Notes: generated by a model from the letters alone, not told the origin. A stretch of 64,000 nucleotides of DNA from Dellaglioa algida DSM 15638 (GCF_001434695.1 NZ_AZDI01000007.1:18315-82314), one strand, 5' to 3'; positions 49,692-58,858 are shown, counted from the first letter of the stretch. Program-made: numbers and translations.

Positions 49692-51920
49692 TTAGTCAAC
49701 TTTTTTTGTAATGGGCGCAAACGCTGTTAATAAACGTTTAATTCCCTGTTCTTTGAAGGCAATATCTAGTTCAGCATCAGATCCAGAGCCCGAAACCTTA
49801 ACGATTGTTCCGGTTCCCCAAGCCTTATGCTCAACTTTTTCGCCAATTCGCCAAACAACTGAATCTGCCCCGGTTCCATTATCACGTTCAATTGTTTTAG
49901 TAGGACGTCGATAGGTCGTGGCCGTTGCACGTTGATTTGAAAATGATGAGCGACCACTTGATGGTGCTGCCATTTGGTTGTCTAATTCAAGCAATGAATC
50001 ATCGATTTCACCAATAAAACGTGATGCCTGATTACTTTGACGGCGACCATATAACATTCTCGAATAAGCATTAGTTAAATATAATTTACGTTCTGCACGT
50101 GTGATACCTACGTAGGCCAAACGGCGTTCTTCCTCAAGTTCATCATCTTCTAACATGGCACGAGAAAGTGGGAAAATCCCCTCTTCCAATCCCATTAAAA
50201 AGACAACTGGAAATTCAAGTCCTTTTGCAGCATGTAAGGTCATTAATGTCACTTCTTCGGGTTCTTCCGCAATGTCATCTTGTGCGGAAACTAAAGCCAA
50301 GTCAGCTAAGAAGTCAACATACCGGTCACCATCATCTTCTTCAGCCTCCCAGCGATCGTCAAATTGTTGGGTCACAGACAGAAATTCCTCGACATTTTCA
50401 AGTCGTGTTTCATTCTCAATTGTTTTTGTCTTTTTCAAACTAGCTTCGTAGCCAGATTGTTTTAAAATTTCTTTGGTTAATTCAGTTACGTTTAAAAACT
50501 CACGCATTTTTTGTAATCCACGAATCATGACGGCAAACTCTTGAAGCGATTTTCCAGCTTTACCAGAGATATTAGCAAGTGCTGAATTTTCAGCACCTTC
50601 AAGCATTGTCCAATTATTCATCTCTGAAAATTCACGTAATTTATCAACGCTACTTGCACCAATTCCACGTTTTGGCACGTTCACAACACGATCAAAACTC
50701 ATTGAATCCTGATCGTTAGCAATTAACCGAATATAACCTAAGATATCTCGGATTTCTAGACGTTCATAGAACTTATGTCCACCAACCATTTTGTAGGGAA
50801 CATTAGATTTTAAGAAAGTTTCTTCGATTACACGTGACTGCGCATTCGTTCGATATAAAATGGCAAAATCGCCGTAATTTAAATGGTTTTCTTTAATTTG
50901 TTCTTGGATTTTTTCAACCACATAATGTGATTCATCGTTTTCACTTTGACCACGGTAATAAGAAATTTTCTCGCCGGCTTTATTGTCGGTCCAAAGACTC
51001 TTGTCACTCCGGTTTGTATTATTCCCAATTACTGAGTTAGCTGCGTCTAAAATTGTTTTTGTTGAACGATAATTTTGTTCCAATTTAACGACAGCGGCAT
51101 TCGGATAATCTTTTTCAAAGTTCATAATGTTATCCATGTTCGCACCACGCCACCCATAAATACTTTGGTCCGCATCCCCAACAACACAGAGATTTTTGAA
51201 ACGTTCAGCTAACATATTAACTAATGTATACTGTGCTTCATTTGTATCTTGGTATTCATCAACATGAATATATTGAAATTTATTTTGGTAGAAAGCTAAC
51301 GTTTCTGGTTTTTCTTTAAATAAACGAATTGTTAACATAATTAAGTCATCAAAATCAACGGCTTGATTTGAACGTAATTCTCTTTGGTACGCCGTGTAAA
51401 CTTTGGCAACCATTTGTTCAAACATGCTCGCAGCACGTTCAGCATATTCTGTTTCCGTTAATAAATCATTTTTGGCATTCGAAATAGCGCCCAAAAATGA
51501 TCTTGGCGTAAATTTTTGTGGATCAATATTCTGTTCTCTTAAAATACGCTTTATTAAAGTCGTTTGTTCACCAGTATCAGTAATCGAAAAAGCACGATTA
51601 TAACCAATTTGGTCAATATCGCGTCTTAAAATACGGACACAAAGTGCATGGAAAGTTGAGACCCAAACATCTTCAGCGCCTTTATCAAGCAACTTGTTAA
51701 CACGTTCACGCATTTCTTTCGATGCTTTATTTGTAAACGTAATAGCTAAAACATTCCACGGGTTTACCCCTTTTTCTTCAATTAAATAAGCAACGCGATG
51801 CGTTAATACCCGCGTTTTTCCACTTCCGGCTCCGGCCATAATTAAAAGTGGTCCTTCAGTTTGTAGGACAGCTTCTTTTTGTTTGTTATTCATTCCGTTC
51901 AATAAGCTTTCAGTAGTCAA
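49692..51920 (-). CDS. pcrA: ATP-dependent DNA helicase PcrA (UvrD family)
   Basis: SF1A helicase of 742 residues in replication restart and repair. GAGSGKTRVLTHR is motif I, VDEYQDTN motif II, GDADQSIYGWRGA motif III, and TLHAAKGLEFPVVF and EERRLAYVGITRAE the later motifs. The TTG at 51920 is preferred to the TTG at 51929 because GAGGG then stands 8 bp away. A TATAAT with extended TG lies at 51956-51961. It leads the operon pcrA-ligA-camS-gatCAB-dagK. Confidence 0.97.
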   Translation of the reverse strand: MTTESLLNGMNNKQKEAVLQTEGPLLIMAGAGSGKTRVLTHRVAYLIEEKGVNPWNVLAITFTNKASKEMRERVNKLLDKGAEDVWVSTFHALCVRILRRDIDQIGYNRAFSITDTGEQTTLIKRILREQNIDPQKFTPRSFLGAISNAKNDLLTETEYAERAASMFEQMVAKVYTAYQRELRSNQAVDFDDLIMLTIRLFKEKPETLAFYQNKFQYIHVDEYQDTNEAQYTLVNMLAERFKNLCVVGDADQSIYGWRGANMDNIMNFEKDYPNAAVVKLEQNYRSTKTILDAANSVIGNNTNRSDKSLWTDNKAGEKISYYRGQSENDESHYVVEKIQEQIKENHLNYGDFAILYRTNAQSRVIEETFLKSNVPYKMVGGHKFYERLEIRDILGYIRLIANDQDSMSFDRVVNVPKRGIGASSVDKLREFSEMNNWTMLEGAENSALANISGKAGKSLQEFAVMIRGLQKMREFLNVTELTKEILKQSGYEASLKKTKTIENETRLENVEEFLSVTQQFDDRWEAEEDDGDRYVDFLADLALVSAQDDIAEEPEEVTLMTLHAAKGLEFPVVFLMGLEEGIFPLSRAMLEDDELEEERRLAYVGITRAERKLYLTNAYSRMLYGRRQSNQASRFIGEIDDSLLELDNQMAAPSSGRSSFSNQRATATTYRRPTKTIERDNGTGADSVVWRIGEKVEHKAWGTGTIVKVSGSGSDAELDIAFKEQGIKRLLTAFAPITKKVD

Positions 51921-51955
51921 ATTAGTCAACCCTCTCTATAAATCAGTCATTATTT

Positions 51956-51964
51956 ATTATAGCA
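51956..51964 (-). promoter_or_regulatory. Extended -10 promoter of the pcrA operon
   Basis: TGCTATAAT on the minus strand: a perfect -10 with the extended TG. It lies about 36 bp before the chosen pcrA start; no strong -35 is seen. Confidence 0.7.
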
Positions 51965-52020
51965 AAAAAACGTCTTAACTTCTTTAATTTTTGTTTAATA
52001 AATACTAGTATTAATCCATA

Positions 52021-52052
52021 AAAAAGGATGAATCACTTTGAATCGATTCATC
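52021..52052 (-). terminator. Terminator of the PurK-like gene
   Basis: Perfect 9-bp stem GGATGAATC / GATTCATCC around a nine-base loop, followed by a T run on the minus strand. Confidence 0.88.
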
Positions 52053-52065
52053 CCCTCATTTATAT

Positions 52066-53205
52066 TTAATTTATTGATTCTTTTTTATCCCAAATACCCG
52101 TATCTTCAATTTGGTTTAATGCTTCACGAACCGAATCAGACTGTACTAGGATATGACCAGCACGTTCCAATTTATGATTTTCTGGGTAACGATAAAAATG
52201 ATAATACCAATTATTTTTAAGAACCCACTGCGTCTTTAAATCAGCCCGTTCTTCTTCCTTTAATGACACCATGACAGTCGGTGCAAGGAATTTAACTTTT
52301 GATAATGGTAACCCACAAATTGCGCGTAAATGTTGTTCATACATTGTAACGTTAGTCGCCTTATCGAATACGTAACCCGATTGGTGCATGGCCGGTACAA
52401 TACGTTTCACATAAATCGTACCAGATTTCGTAACAAAAAAACCGATTTCTAATGCGCCAGTGTAATCCAAGTTCTCCGTAATTTTAATGGCAATTTTATG
52501 GATTTCAGCAGAAATTTCTGTATCTAGATTAGCCGGTACGATCGATTGGTGTAATCTATGATCGCGATACTTATTCTCAACTGCTGGAAAGAAATTAATT
52601 TCTTTCCCATTCTTAATTAACACCATTGAAATTTCTTGCTCATAAGGTATCCATGACTCTAAAATATAAGTTCCACGTTCAACTAAATAAGCTGCGTCAG
52701 AAATATCGGCTTGAGTTTTAAGCACACTTTGATAACTCTTGCCAAATCCCTTTTGAATGGGTTTTAATACACTTGGATAACCAATTGAAAGCACTGAATT
52801 ATACACGTCTTCAAGTGATACAATCGTTTCAAAAGGCGGAATATTAACATTTATTTGATCAAAAAACGCTCTTTCTAATAAACGATCTTGTACAATTTCT
52901 AGCGCGTCATATTGTTGGGGAACGTAAGTATATTTTGAAATGTATTCAATGACTTCCGAGCTGACATGTTCAGACTCATACGTCACAACATCTGCTCGTT
53001 CGGCAAATTCTTTCAATTTATCTTTATCGTTCATCTTACCCACAACGGAATAATCCGCTAATTGAAGCGTTTCACTGACTTCATTTTGACTATATGCTGC
53101 GATTTTGAATCCTAAATTTCTTGCAGCCATGGCCAACATTGCGCCCGTTGGACTATCGCCAATTATTCCTAAAGTACTTCCAGGAAAGATAACTTTTTTC
53201 TCCAC
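52066..53205 (-). CDS. Degenerate PurK-like ATP-grasp protein
   Basis: ATP-grasp protein of 379 residues similar over its whole length to N5-CAIR synthetase PurK (KVIFPGSTLGIIG at the start, GYPSVLKPIQKGFGKSYQ, VENKYRDHRLHQSIVPA, EQHLRAICGLPL). Key residues are altered. In PurK the metal-binding glutamate of the AMExF-type block corresponds to Gly255, the NE of INELAPR is Lys267-Arg268, and that Arg is Ala272. The GGYDGxGQ glycine loop is QKGFGKSYQ. It sits apart from any pur operon, beside xpt and pcrA. Start is GTG with only a weak ribosome site. It may be a pseudoenzyme or have a new function. Confidence 0.8.
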   Translation of the reverse strand: MEKKVIFPGSTLGIIGDSPTGAMLAMAARNLGFKIAAYSQNEVSETLQLADYSVVGKMNDKDKLKEFAERADVVTYESEHVSSEVIEYISKYTYVPQQYDALEIVQDRLLERAFFDQINVNIPPFETIVSLEDVYNSVLSIGYPSVLKPIQKGFGKSYQSVLKTQADISDAAYLVERGTYILESWIPYEQEISMVLIKNGKEINFFPAVENKYRDHRLHQSIVPANLDTEISAEIHKIAIKITENLDYTGALEIGFFVTKSGTIYVKRIVPAMHQSGYVFDKATNVTMYEQHLRAICGLPLSKVKFLAPTVMVSLKEEERADLKTQWVLKNNWYYHFYRYPENHKLERAGHILVQSDSVREALNQIEDTGIWDKKESIN

Positions 53206-53244
53206 TATATGTTCACTACTTTCTACTTTGGCTTTATACTCTTA

Positions 53245-53273
53245 ATCATACTGGTATCATGTGGGGCAAGCAA
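53245..53273 (-). promoter_or_regulatory. Promoter of the PurK-like gene
   Basis: Minus-strand TTGCTT (53268-53273), 17 bp, TATGAT (53245-53250), 40 bp before the start. Confidence 0.65.
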
Positions 53274-53311
53274 GGTTTAACCTTCTTTATTTAACAAATT
53301 TATAAGAAAAT

Positions 53312-53338
53312 AAAAAGAACGCAATTTGCGTTCTTTTT
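53312..53338 (-). terminator. Terminator of xpt
   Basis: Stem AAAAAGAACGCAA / TTGCGTTCTTTTT, tight loop, T run on the minus strand, 8 bp after the xpt stop. Confidence 0.9.
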
Positions 53339-53345
53339 AGTCAAT

Positions 53346-53918
53346 TTAATCTTCAAAATGAACTTGATCACCATCGAATGATGAGATTTTAGCAAGGGCT
53401 TCTAAACGCACACCACGTTTATGAATTAATTCGGCACCTTTTTGGAATGATTTTTCAATCACAATTCCAATTCCAGCAATCTCTGCCTTAGCTTCATCAC
53501 AAATTTTAAATAATCCCTCGGCTGCCTGACCATTTGCCAAGAAATCATCAATAATTAGAACACGATCGTTTTCGCCTAAAAATTTATTGGCAACGGCAAT
53601 CGTATTTTCAACTTTCTTCGTGTACGAGTAAACAGAAGCAGAGTATAAGTCATTTTGCATAGTAATGCTCTTATTCTTACGTGCAAAAACAACGGGTACG
53701 TGGAATTGTAAACCAACAAATACGGCTGGGGCAATACCAGATGATTCAACCGTCAAGATTTTAGTGATTTTTTCATCCTTGAATAACTTAGCAAATTCTT
53801 TACCCATTGCCATCATTAAATCGGGATCAACTTGATGATTCAAAAATTGGTCAACCTTCAATACATCTCCTGGTAATACAATGCCATCCTGCATAATTCT
53901 GTCTTCTAAAAGTTTCAC
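53346..53918 (-). CDS. xpt: Xanthine phosphoribosyltransferase
   Basis: Purine salvage enzyme of 190 residues converting xanthine and PRPP to XMP. The PRPP loop is [32 protein letters not shown] and [11 protein letters not shown] are typical of Xpt. The GTG at 53918 has AGGAG upstream and gives the canonical MKLLEDRI start, so the frame reaching 53975 is not used. A hairpin with a T run lies between its promoter and start, so its expression may be attenuated. No pbuX permease follows in this window. Confidence 0.95.
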   Translation of the reverse strand: MKLLEDRIMQDGIVLPGDVLKVDQFLNHQVDPDLMMAMGKEFAKLFKDEKITKILTVESSGIAPAVFVGLQFHVPVVFARKNKSITMQNDLYSASVYSYTKKVENTIAVANKFLGENDRVLIIDDFLANGQAAEGLFKICDEAKAEIAGIGIVIEKSFQKGAELIHKRGVRLEALAKISSFDGDQVHFED

Positions 53919-53952
53919 GTGGGTTACGCTCCTCTTGTTATTATATTTTTTT

Positions 53953-54049
53953 GGGTATAAAAATAGCTTTTCCACTTCGGTAATAAGTAAAAAAGCTACA
54001 TTCCGGTTTTGAATGACTTAAGAATAACACAAAATGAGGGTAAATTCAA
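53953..54049 (-). promoter_or_regulatory. xpt promoter and leader hairpin (possible attenuator)
   Basis: Minus-strand TTGAAT (54044-54049), 17 bp, TATTCT (54021-54026). Within the leader a 14-bp stem TAGCTTTTTTACTT / AAGTGGAAAAGCTA (53964-53998, two wobbles) is followed by TTTTTAT. It may be an attenuator for xpt or the terminator of the upstream glucosaminidase gene. The leader before it is too short for a purine riboswitch aptamer. Confidence 0.55.
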
Positions 54050-54094
54050 TTTGAATCCGCTCATTTATCGTGACTCTACCTGTCATAAACCGAT

Positions 54095-54772
54095 TTATTT
54101 ATCATATTGATCTAAATTATATTGTTTAATGATATCCGTTAATTTAGTACTGTAATCATTATCTGTTGCATAACCATCAACAACCAATGCCGCTGCAGCA
54201 TCTTCGTATGTTGCTGCCGATAAAACGTCCGCAAATTGTGTCTTATTCCATGTATTTCCATTTGCTAACAGTTTTGAATGAGACATAATTGCCTCATCCC
54301 AGTCTTTGAACACAATAAACTTAGCAGTAACTGTTTTCCATGTACCATCTTTTTCTTGTTCTTTAGTTTTAAAGTCTTTGGCGCGTGCACCAGTTCCTTT
54401 AATGCCAAATAGGTTATTGTAGTCCTTAGCTAGTGAACTTGTGCCCCAATCTGATTCTAAGATAGCTTGCGCAATTGTGATGCTGGCAAATACTTTATAT
54501 TGTTTACGCATTTTTTGTGCTTCAGGTGCAACCTTTTTAATAAAAGCTTGCTTTTTAGCCGCTTCAGCTGCTTTCTTAGCTGATTCGCTAGCTTCAATTT
54601 TTGAAGTTGATAACGATGTTGCAATCGATTCATCACGAGCAACATTTTTTTTATGAACATTCATTGAAACGACCACTGTAATGATCCCTACAATTAGAAT
54701 TAAAACGATAATATTGGCAACTTGAATTTTCCCATTCTTAACAAAAATTCCCCGAACATTTTTCTTTTTCAT
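54095..54772 (-). CDS. Glucosaminidase-domain cell-wall hydrolase
   Basis: Protein of 225 residues with an N-terminal membrane helix (about 17-38), an alanine/lysine-rich stalk (about 45-75) and a C-terminal glucosaminidase domain (about 80-225). ITIAQAILESDWGTS holds the catalytic glutamate; NLFGIKG and YATDNDYSTKL are conserved. It likely cleaves peptidoglycan glycan strands at the cell surface. No LysM or SH3 binding repeats are present. It lacks a strong GGAGG (GGGGAC lies upstream). Confidence 0.92.
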   Translation of the reverse strand: MKKKNVRGIFVKNGKIQVANIIVLILIVGIITVVVSMNVHKKNVARDESIATSLSTSKIEASESAKKAAEAAKKQAFIKKVAPEAQKMRKQYKVFASITIAQAILESDWGTSSLAKDYNNLFGIKGTGARAKDFKTKEQEKDGTWKTVTAKFIVFKDWDEAIMSHSKLLANGNTWNKTQFADVLSAATYEDAAAALVVDGYATDNDYSTKLTDIIKQYNLDQYDK

Positions 54773-54908
54773 CAGTACACGTCCCCTATGCTTTTAATTG
54801 TTTCACTTATTTTACCCTAATTTTATCTTTAATACCATCGTATTTTTTCTCTTTTAAGTAAATTTCTGTTAAACTTAACCTATTCTTAAATGTGATAGGA
54901 GAGCAGTT

Positions 54909-55886
54909 ATGACAAAAAATTTGAACTGGGGAATTATCGGACTCGGTAACATTGCCCACAGCTTCGCAACTTATTTTGATCAACCATTTGGTGACATTTA
55001 TGCAGCAGGATCTCGTGATTTAGAAAAAGCGCAGACTTTTGCAAATGAATTTAATATTCCACATGCTTACGGTAGTTATGAAGACTTATTAGCTGACAAG
55101 AAAATTGATATCGTTTACATTGCAACGCCTCACAATTATCACATCGAAACAATTCTGGCCGCACTAAATGCTGGCAAGCATGTCTTGAGTGAAAAAGCCA
55201 TTACGATGACTAGTGCTGAACTCAAGCAAGCAACTGATTTGGCCGAAGAAAAAGGGTTAATCTTACAAGAGGCAATGACCGTTTACCATATGCCACTTTA
55301 CCAAAAAATCATTGAAATTGCTGAAGAAAATAAACTTGGCAAATTAAAAATGGTTCAAGCTTCATTTGGTAGTTTTAAAGAACCAGATCCAACAAACCGT
55401 TTCTTTAATCCCAACTTAGCTGGTGGCGCATTATTAGATATTGGTGTTTACGCTTTATCTTTCGTTCGTCAATTCATGACAGCAACACCGGAAATCACGG
55501 GTTCAGCTATGAATTTATTCGAATCGGGTGTTGATGAATCTGAAACGATTAGTTTACGAAATGCTAATGATGAAATGGCTAATGTTTCATTAACTTTTAG
55601 AGCCAAAATGCCTAAAATGGGAATCGTTGCCTACGAAGGTGGCTATTTCACCGTTTATGATTATCCTCGCGCTAACAAGGCAACGCTTGTGTTTACCGAT
55701 GGTTCGGTCAAAGAAATTATAGCTGGCCATTCAAAACAAGCAATGAATTATGAAATTAAAGACGTTCAAGACATGGTCTCTGGTGAATTAGATCCAAAGC
55801 CATTCTTAGAAAAAACGGTTGATGTCATGTCAATCATGACGCAAGCACGTGAACAATGGAACTATAAATATCCATTTGAAAAATGA
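54909..55886 (+). CDS. Gfo/Idh/MocA-family oxidoreductase
   Basis: NAD(P)-dependent dehydrogenase of 325 residues. NWGIIGLGNIAHSFA is the Rossmann start, VLSEKAITM the EKx catalytic-lysine block (EKA instead of the usual EKP), and GGALLDIGVYALSF the C-terminal domain signature. GGAGAG precedes the ATG. It is monocistronic and similar in plan to the gene at 36716. Such proteins are often annotated as trans-dihydrodiol or scyllo-inositol dehydrogenases without proof; the substrate is unknown. Confidence 0.92.
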   Translation: MTKNLNWGIIGLGNIAHSFATYFDQPFGDIYAAGSRDLEKAQTFANEFNIPHAYGSYEDLLADKKIDIVYIATPHNYHIETILAALNAGKHVLSEKAITMTSAELKQATDLAEEKGLILQEAMTVYHMPLYQKIIEIAEENKLGKLKMVQASFGSFKEPDPTNRFFNPNLAGGALLDIGVYALSFVRQFMTATPEITGSAMNLFESGVDESETISLRNANDEMANVSLTFRAKMPKMGIVAYEGGYFTVYDYPRANKATLVFTDGSVKEIIAGHSKQAMNYEIKDVQDMVSGELDPKPFLEKTVDVMSIMTQAREQWNYKYPFEK

Positions 55887-55896
55887 ATTCGATCAA

Positions 55897-55934
55897 AAAA
55901 GTTACCAACACAAATTGTTGATAACTTTTTTTAA
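55897..55934 (+). terminator. Terminator of the second Gfo/Idh gene
   Basis: Stem AAAAAAGTTA / TAACTTTTTT with inner AACA/TGTT pairing, ending in a T run. Confidence 0.85.
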
Positions 55935-55976
55935 TTCCATGCTACACTAAAAGAAAAGAGTTGGAGTTAACTATTT

Positions 55977-56672
55977 ATGAAACGAAAAAAACGTGTCATC
56001 CAAAATAAAACGCGAAATTATCTGATAGGACTTGCAGTCATTATCGTCCTCTCACTTTTTGGTAGTAAATTACCTAGTTCTGTTAAAGATTTGTTACAAA
56101 CAAATGACCACCAAACTTCAACAACTGTTAAAAAAGGGTCAGGAACGGCAAACACAAGTTCCATTAATAGTGGTAAAGCCGTTAAAGGAATTATCGATAA
56201 TAAGAATCCGACATTTTCAAAAAGTGATTTGGCAGACTCTTCAAATGGCTGGATTAAATATGGCGCGTTAGATTCACTTGGCCGTGCAACGCAAGCGAAT
56301 GCACTTTTAGTTAAATCCTTGGCGTCTCGAGGAACATCTGCTGACCCTGCAATCCGACCAACTGGTTTTGTTTCTGGTCAATCACCCTACAATCATTCTC
56401 GCGGCCATTTAATTGGTCGCCAATTAGGCGGTAGTGGTGATAAAAGAGAAAATCTTGCGACCTTATATCAAAATCCTGTCAATACGCCTTACATGACTAA
56501 ATATGAAAACGCAGTTCGCGCGGCAGTCGATAAGGGCGACCACGTTCGTTACCAAGTCACACCTTTTTTTTCTGGTAAATCACTCTTCCCGAAAGCAATA
56601 CAAATGCAAGGTAAAAGTACAACTTCTTGGGGAAATATCAATTTTAATGTTACCATCCTAAACAAACGTTAA
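55977..56672 (+). CDS. Secreted DNA/RNA non-specific endonuclease (EndA/NucA type)
   Basis: Nuclease of 231 residues of the beta-beta-alpha metal family. A basic N-terminus and membrane helix (about 13-32) are followed by a serine/threonine linker (about 42-70) and the nuclease domain. The active-site block is NHSRGHLIGRQLGG (His144, S in place of the usual D of DRGH). Metal-side residues follow in NLATLYQNPVNTPYMTKYE. It may act in DNA uptake, as EndA does, or in nutrient scavenging. It is 20 bp upstream of a small unknown gene on the same strand. Confidence 0.93.
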   Translation: MKRKKRVIQNKTRNYLIGLAVIIVLSLFGSKLPSSVKDLLQTNDHQTSTTVKKGSGTANTSSINSGKAVKGIIDNKNPTFSKSDLADSSNGWIKYGALDSLGRATQANALLVKSLASRGTSADPAIRPTGFVSGQSPYNHSRGHLIGRQLGGSGDKRENLATLYQNPVNTPYMTKYENAVRAAVDKGDHVRYQVTPFFSGKSLFPKAIQMQGKSTTSWGNINFNVTILNKR

Positions 56673-56692
56673 GTCAAAGGAGTGTGGTATTC

Positions 56693-57070
56693 ATGTTTAC
56701 AGAATTAAAAAGTCAGTTAAACGATTTAGCCCCACAAACGCTACAACAATTATTACTGGATAAGAGCATCCGTCAAACAAACGATGGTTACATACAATTT
56801 CCTGGTCAGTCTCTTCAAACTCAGTTTCAAGAGACCATGAACTTTTTAAAATCACCCGATACCCTCTCTTTGAACTGGGACGATGTTTGCATTCTAGGTC
56901 AGACAATTGACGGTGACTACTTGGCCGGTGACCAAAACGAAACGACCTTCTTCATCCCTAGTAGTTTGCTCGCAGATGATACCGAAATTCATCAAATGTC
57001 TGTAATCGATGCGTTGATTGCTTTAGAAACCGGTAAGCTGGATTCAGCAATCATTTCTAAATTCAATTAA
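56693..57070 (+). CDS. Small acidic protein paired with the nuclease
   Basis: Cytoplasmic acidic protein of 125 residues with no signal or membrane segment. The first 40 residues look helical; residues 60-100 (LNWDDVCILGQTIDGDYLAGD...TTFFIPSS) look like beta strands recalling SUKH (SMI1/KNR4) domains, many of which are immunity proteins for nucleases. The ATG at 56693 with AAAGGAG is used; an in-frame GTG at 56684 lies on the ribosome site. It is cotranscribed with the nuclease and followed by a terminator. An inhibitor role is only a hypothesis. Confidence 0.72.
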   Translation: MFTELKSQLNDLAPQTLQQLLLDKSIRQTNDGYIQFPGQSLQTQFQETMNFLKSPDTLSLNWDDVCILGQTIDGDYLAGDQNETTFFIPSSLLADDTEIHQMSVIDALIALETGKLDSAIISKFN

Positions 57071-57114
57071 AAAAGTTGTTAACAACGGATATCTTCGCTG
57101 TTAACAACTTTTTT
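57069..57114. terminator. Bidirectional terminator between nuclease unit and ECF gene
   Basis: Stem AAAAGTTGTTAACA / TGTTAACAACTTTT with a 14-base loop and A/T runs on both sides. Confidence 0.92.
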
Positions 57115-57125
57115 TGACTTTATAA

Positions 57126-57716
57126 TTAATTTTTTCGAACTAGTTTCTGTAGCGGTGCTGCAATTAATGGCGCGACGACTCCCGCTAAAATCATTTCTGG
57201 AACACCGTTTGTAACTACTAATCCCATAATGTAAGGTAATAATTGTCCCATATCAACTTTATAAAAGTTAGCTGCTTGCCCATGATACAACAGGTAAATC
57301 AGTCCTAACACTAAAACAGTATTAACTAATGAACCTAAGACAGAGGCAATAACCATTGCTAATGTCTTATTTTTCCACCATTTATATATGAAGTAGAAAA
57401 CTACTGCTGTGACGATACCAATCAAGATTCTTGGCACAATTGATACAATCGGATTGGTAAACACAATCGGCGCAATTGGACTCGTTGGTGATACAAAAGC
57501 CCTAATAAATGTAATTAATCCCCAAACGCCACCGACAAAAGCACCATCCTTCCAACCCAATACCAACGCGGCAACGATAACTGTGATATGAATGGTTGTA
57601 ATACTCAATGGTCCAACTGGAATATACCCAAATAATGGCACAAAATTCTGAACGATAACAATCGCAATAAATAACGCTAAAATACTCATATGATACGTTT
57701 TATTATTAGTTTTCAT
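57126..57716 (-). CDS. ECF transporter S component, possibly pantothenate (PanT-like)
   Basis: Substrate-binding membrane subunit of an energy-coupling-factor vitamin transporter, 196 residues and about six helices. The first helix (MSILALFIAIVIVQNFVP) and GWKDGAFVGGVWGLITFIRAF match the ECF S-component domain; PSVxxPI-like PTSPIAPIVFTNP is in the PanT/FolT-like group. It works with the shared EcfAAT module encoded elsewhere. No riboswitch is seen upstream. Pantothenate is the best guess, not proven. Confidence 0.82.
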   Translation of the reverse strand: MKTNNKTYHMSILALFIAIVIVQNFVPLFGYIPVGPLSITTIHITVIVAALVLGWKDGAFVGGVWGLITFIRAFVSPTSPIAPIVFTNPIVSIVPRILIGIVTAVVFYFIYKWWKNKTLAMVIASVLGSLVNTVLVLGLIYLLYHGQAANFYKVDMGQLLPYIMGLVVTNGVPEMILAGVVAPLIAAPLQKLVRKN

Positions 57717-57801
57717 ATTTTTACTCCTACAATTTTAATGCGTCTCACTAATGCTCCTTCATTATAACTGATTTACTTGTTGTTGCCATTAATATGCAAA
57801 A

Positions 57802-57847
57802 AAATAGTGCATCAATGATTATGGAGGTCATCATCAATACACTATTT
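57802..57847 (-). terminator. Terminator of the mleAP operon
   Basis: Stem AAATAGTGTATTGATGAT with ATCATTGATGCACTATTT (two imperfect pairs), followed by TTTTTTGC on the minus strand, 13 bp after mleP. Confidence 0.85.
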
Positions 57848-57860
57848 AAATACTTAAGTC

Positions 57861-58829
57861 TTACATAAATGAGATAAGTGTCGTTAAAATTGGGACAACG
57901 ATGATAAATAGAATTGTACTTGAAGTCACAATATTCGTTGCATATTTAACGTCCCCATGTGCTTCATTAGCCAAGATTGGTAATACAGCTAACATAGGTG
58001 TAGCTGATTGAATAATCAACGTTTTTTGTAGCAATGGTGCTAAATCTGCACCAGTTAAGTGTGTCCCTAAAAGGATAACAGTAATCAAAATGATTGGTGA
58101 TAAGACAAAACGTCCTAATAAAGCGACGATTGTATCACGATCAAATCTGATACTCTTCAATCCAGCTTTAGCTAACACGATACCAATATAAATTAATGAT
58201 AATGGTGTCACTAATCCACCAACATAACCTAATGTTTGGCTAATAAAATCAGGAACTGGAATTGCAAGAATCAAGAAAATTAAAGCAACGATGAAACCAA
58301 CAAGTGGCATTGGGATAACTTTTGCCCAGTTAATTTTCTTTTTCGTTTTATCTGATTTGTCTTTTGTTGGATCATCATTTGAAATTAAGAAAACACCAAA
58401 TGCCCATGTTGATACTGTATTAATAATATAGTAAACAAGGAAATATGAGATACTCTTTTCGCCAAACAAAGCAACGTTTAAAGGTAAACCAATGAAGATT
58501 GTATTTGCATTAACAACGGCATTCATGAAAATACCACGACGACCTGGTCTGATGTTCAAAATATGAACAAGTGCCCATGCAATTAAGTAACCGATAATAA
58601 CAGCGATTGCTGGGTAAAGTAAACTACCCGACAAGGCAACTAATTGATCACGTTTTAGAAATTTTAAAACAGAAACGAAAATTGATGCGGGTAAAGCAAT
58701 TTTAGTAATTAATGATGAGATATTGCCACCAAATGAATCGGCGAACCATCCTTTAACTTGTAAAATGTAACCAAGTAACATCATCAAAACAACAACTAAA
58801 ACACTTTGAATTGATTGGAAAAATACCAT
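57861..58829 (-). CDS. mleP: Malate permease, auxin-efflux-carrier family
   Basis: Membrane transporter of 322 residues with about ten helices and a central basic loop (about 140-160). The first helix VLVVVLMMLLGYILQVKGWF and NANTIFIGLPLNVALFG are typical of AEC carriers. It lies 29 bp behind the malolactic enzyme gene and likely exchanges malate and lactate for malolactic energy gain. Naming rests on this context and on the known mleA-mleP order. Confidence 0.92.
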   Translation of the reverse strand: MVFFQSIQSVLVVVLMMLLGYILQVKGWFADSFGGNISSLITKIALPASIFVSVLKFLKRDQLVALSGSLLYPAIAVIIGYLIAWALVHILNIRPGRRGIFMNAVVNANTIFIGLPLNVALFGEKSISYFLVYYIINTVSTWAFGVFLISNDDPTKDKSDKTKKKINWAKVIPMPLVGFIVALIFLILAIPVPDFISQTLGYVGGLVTPLSLIYIGIVLAKAGLKSIRFDRDTIVALLGRFVLSPIILITVILLGTHLTGADLAPLLQKTLIIQSATPMLAVLPILANEAHGDVKYATNIVTSSTILFIIVVPILTTLISFM

Positions 58830-58858
58830 AATTAATTGTCCTTCTCTCTACACTTTTT

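Noticed and set aside
53919..54090. Purine riboswitch upstream of xpt
   Set aside because: The conserved aptamer core is not present on the leader strand and the predicted leader is too short. Only a terminator-like hairpin is seen.
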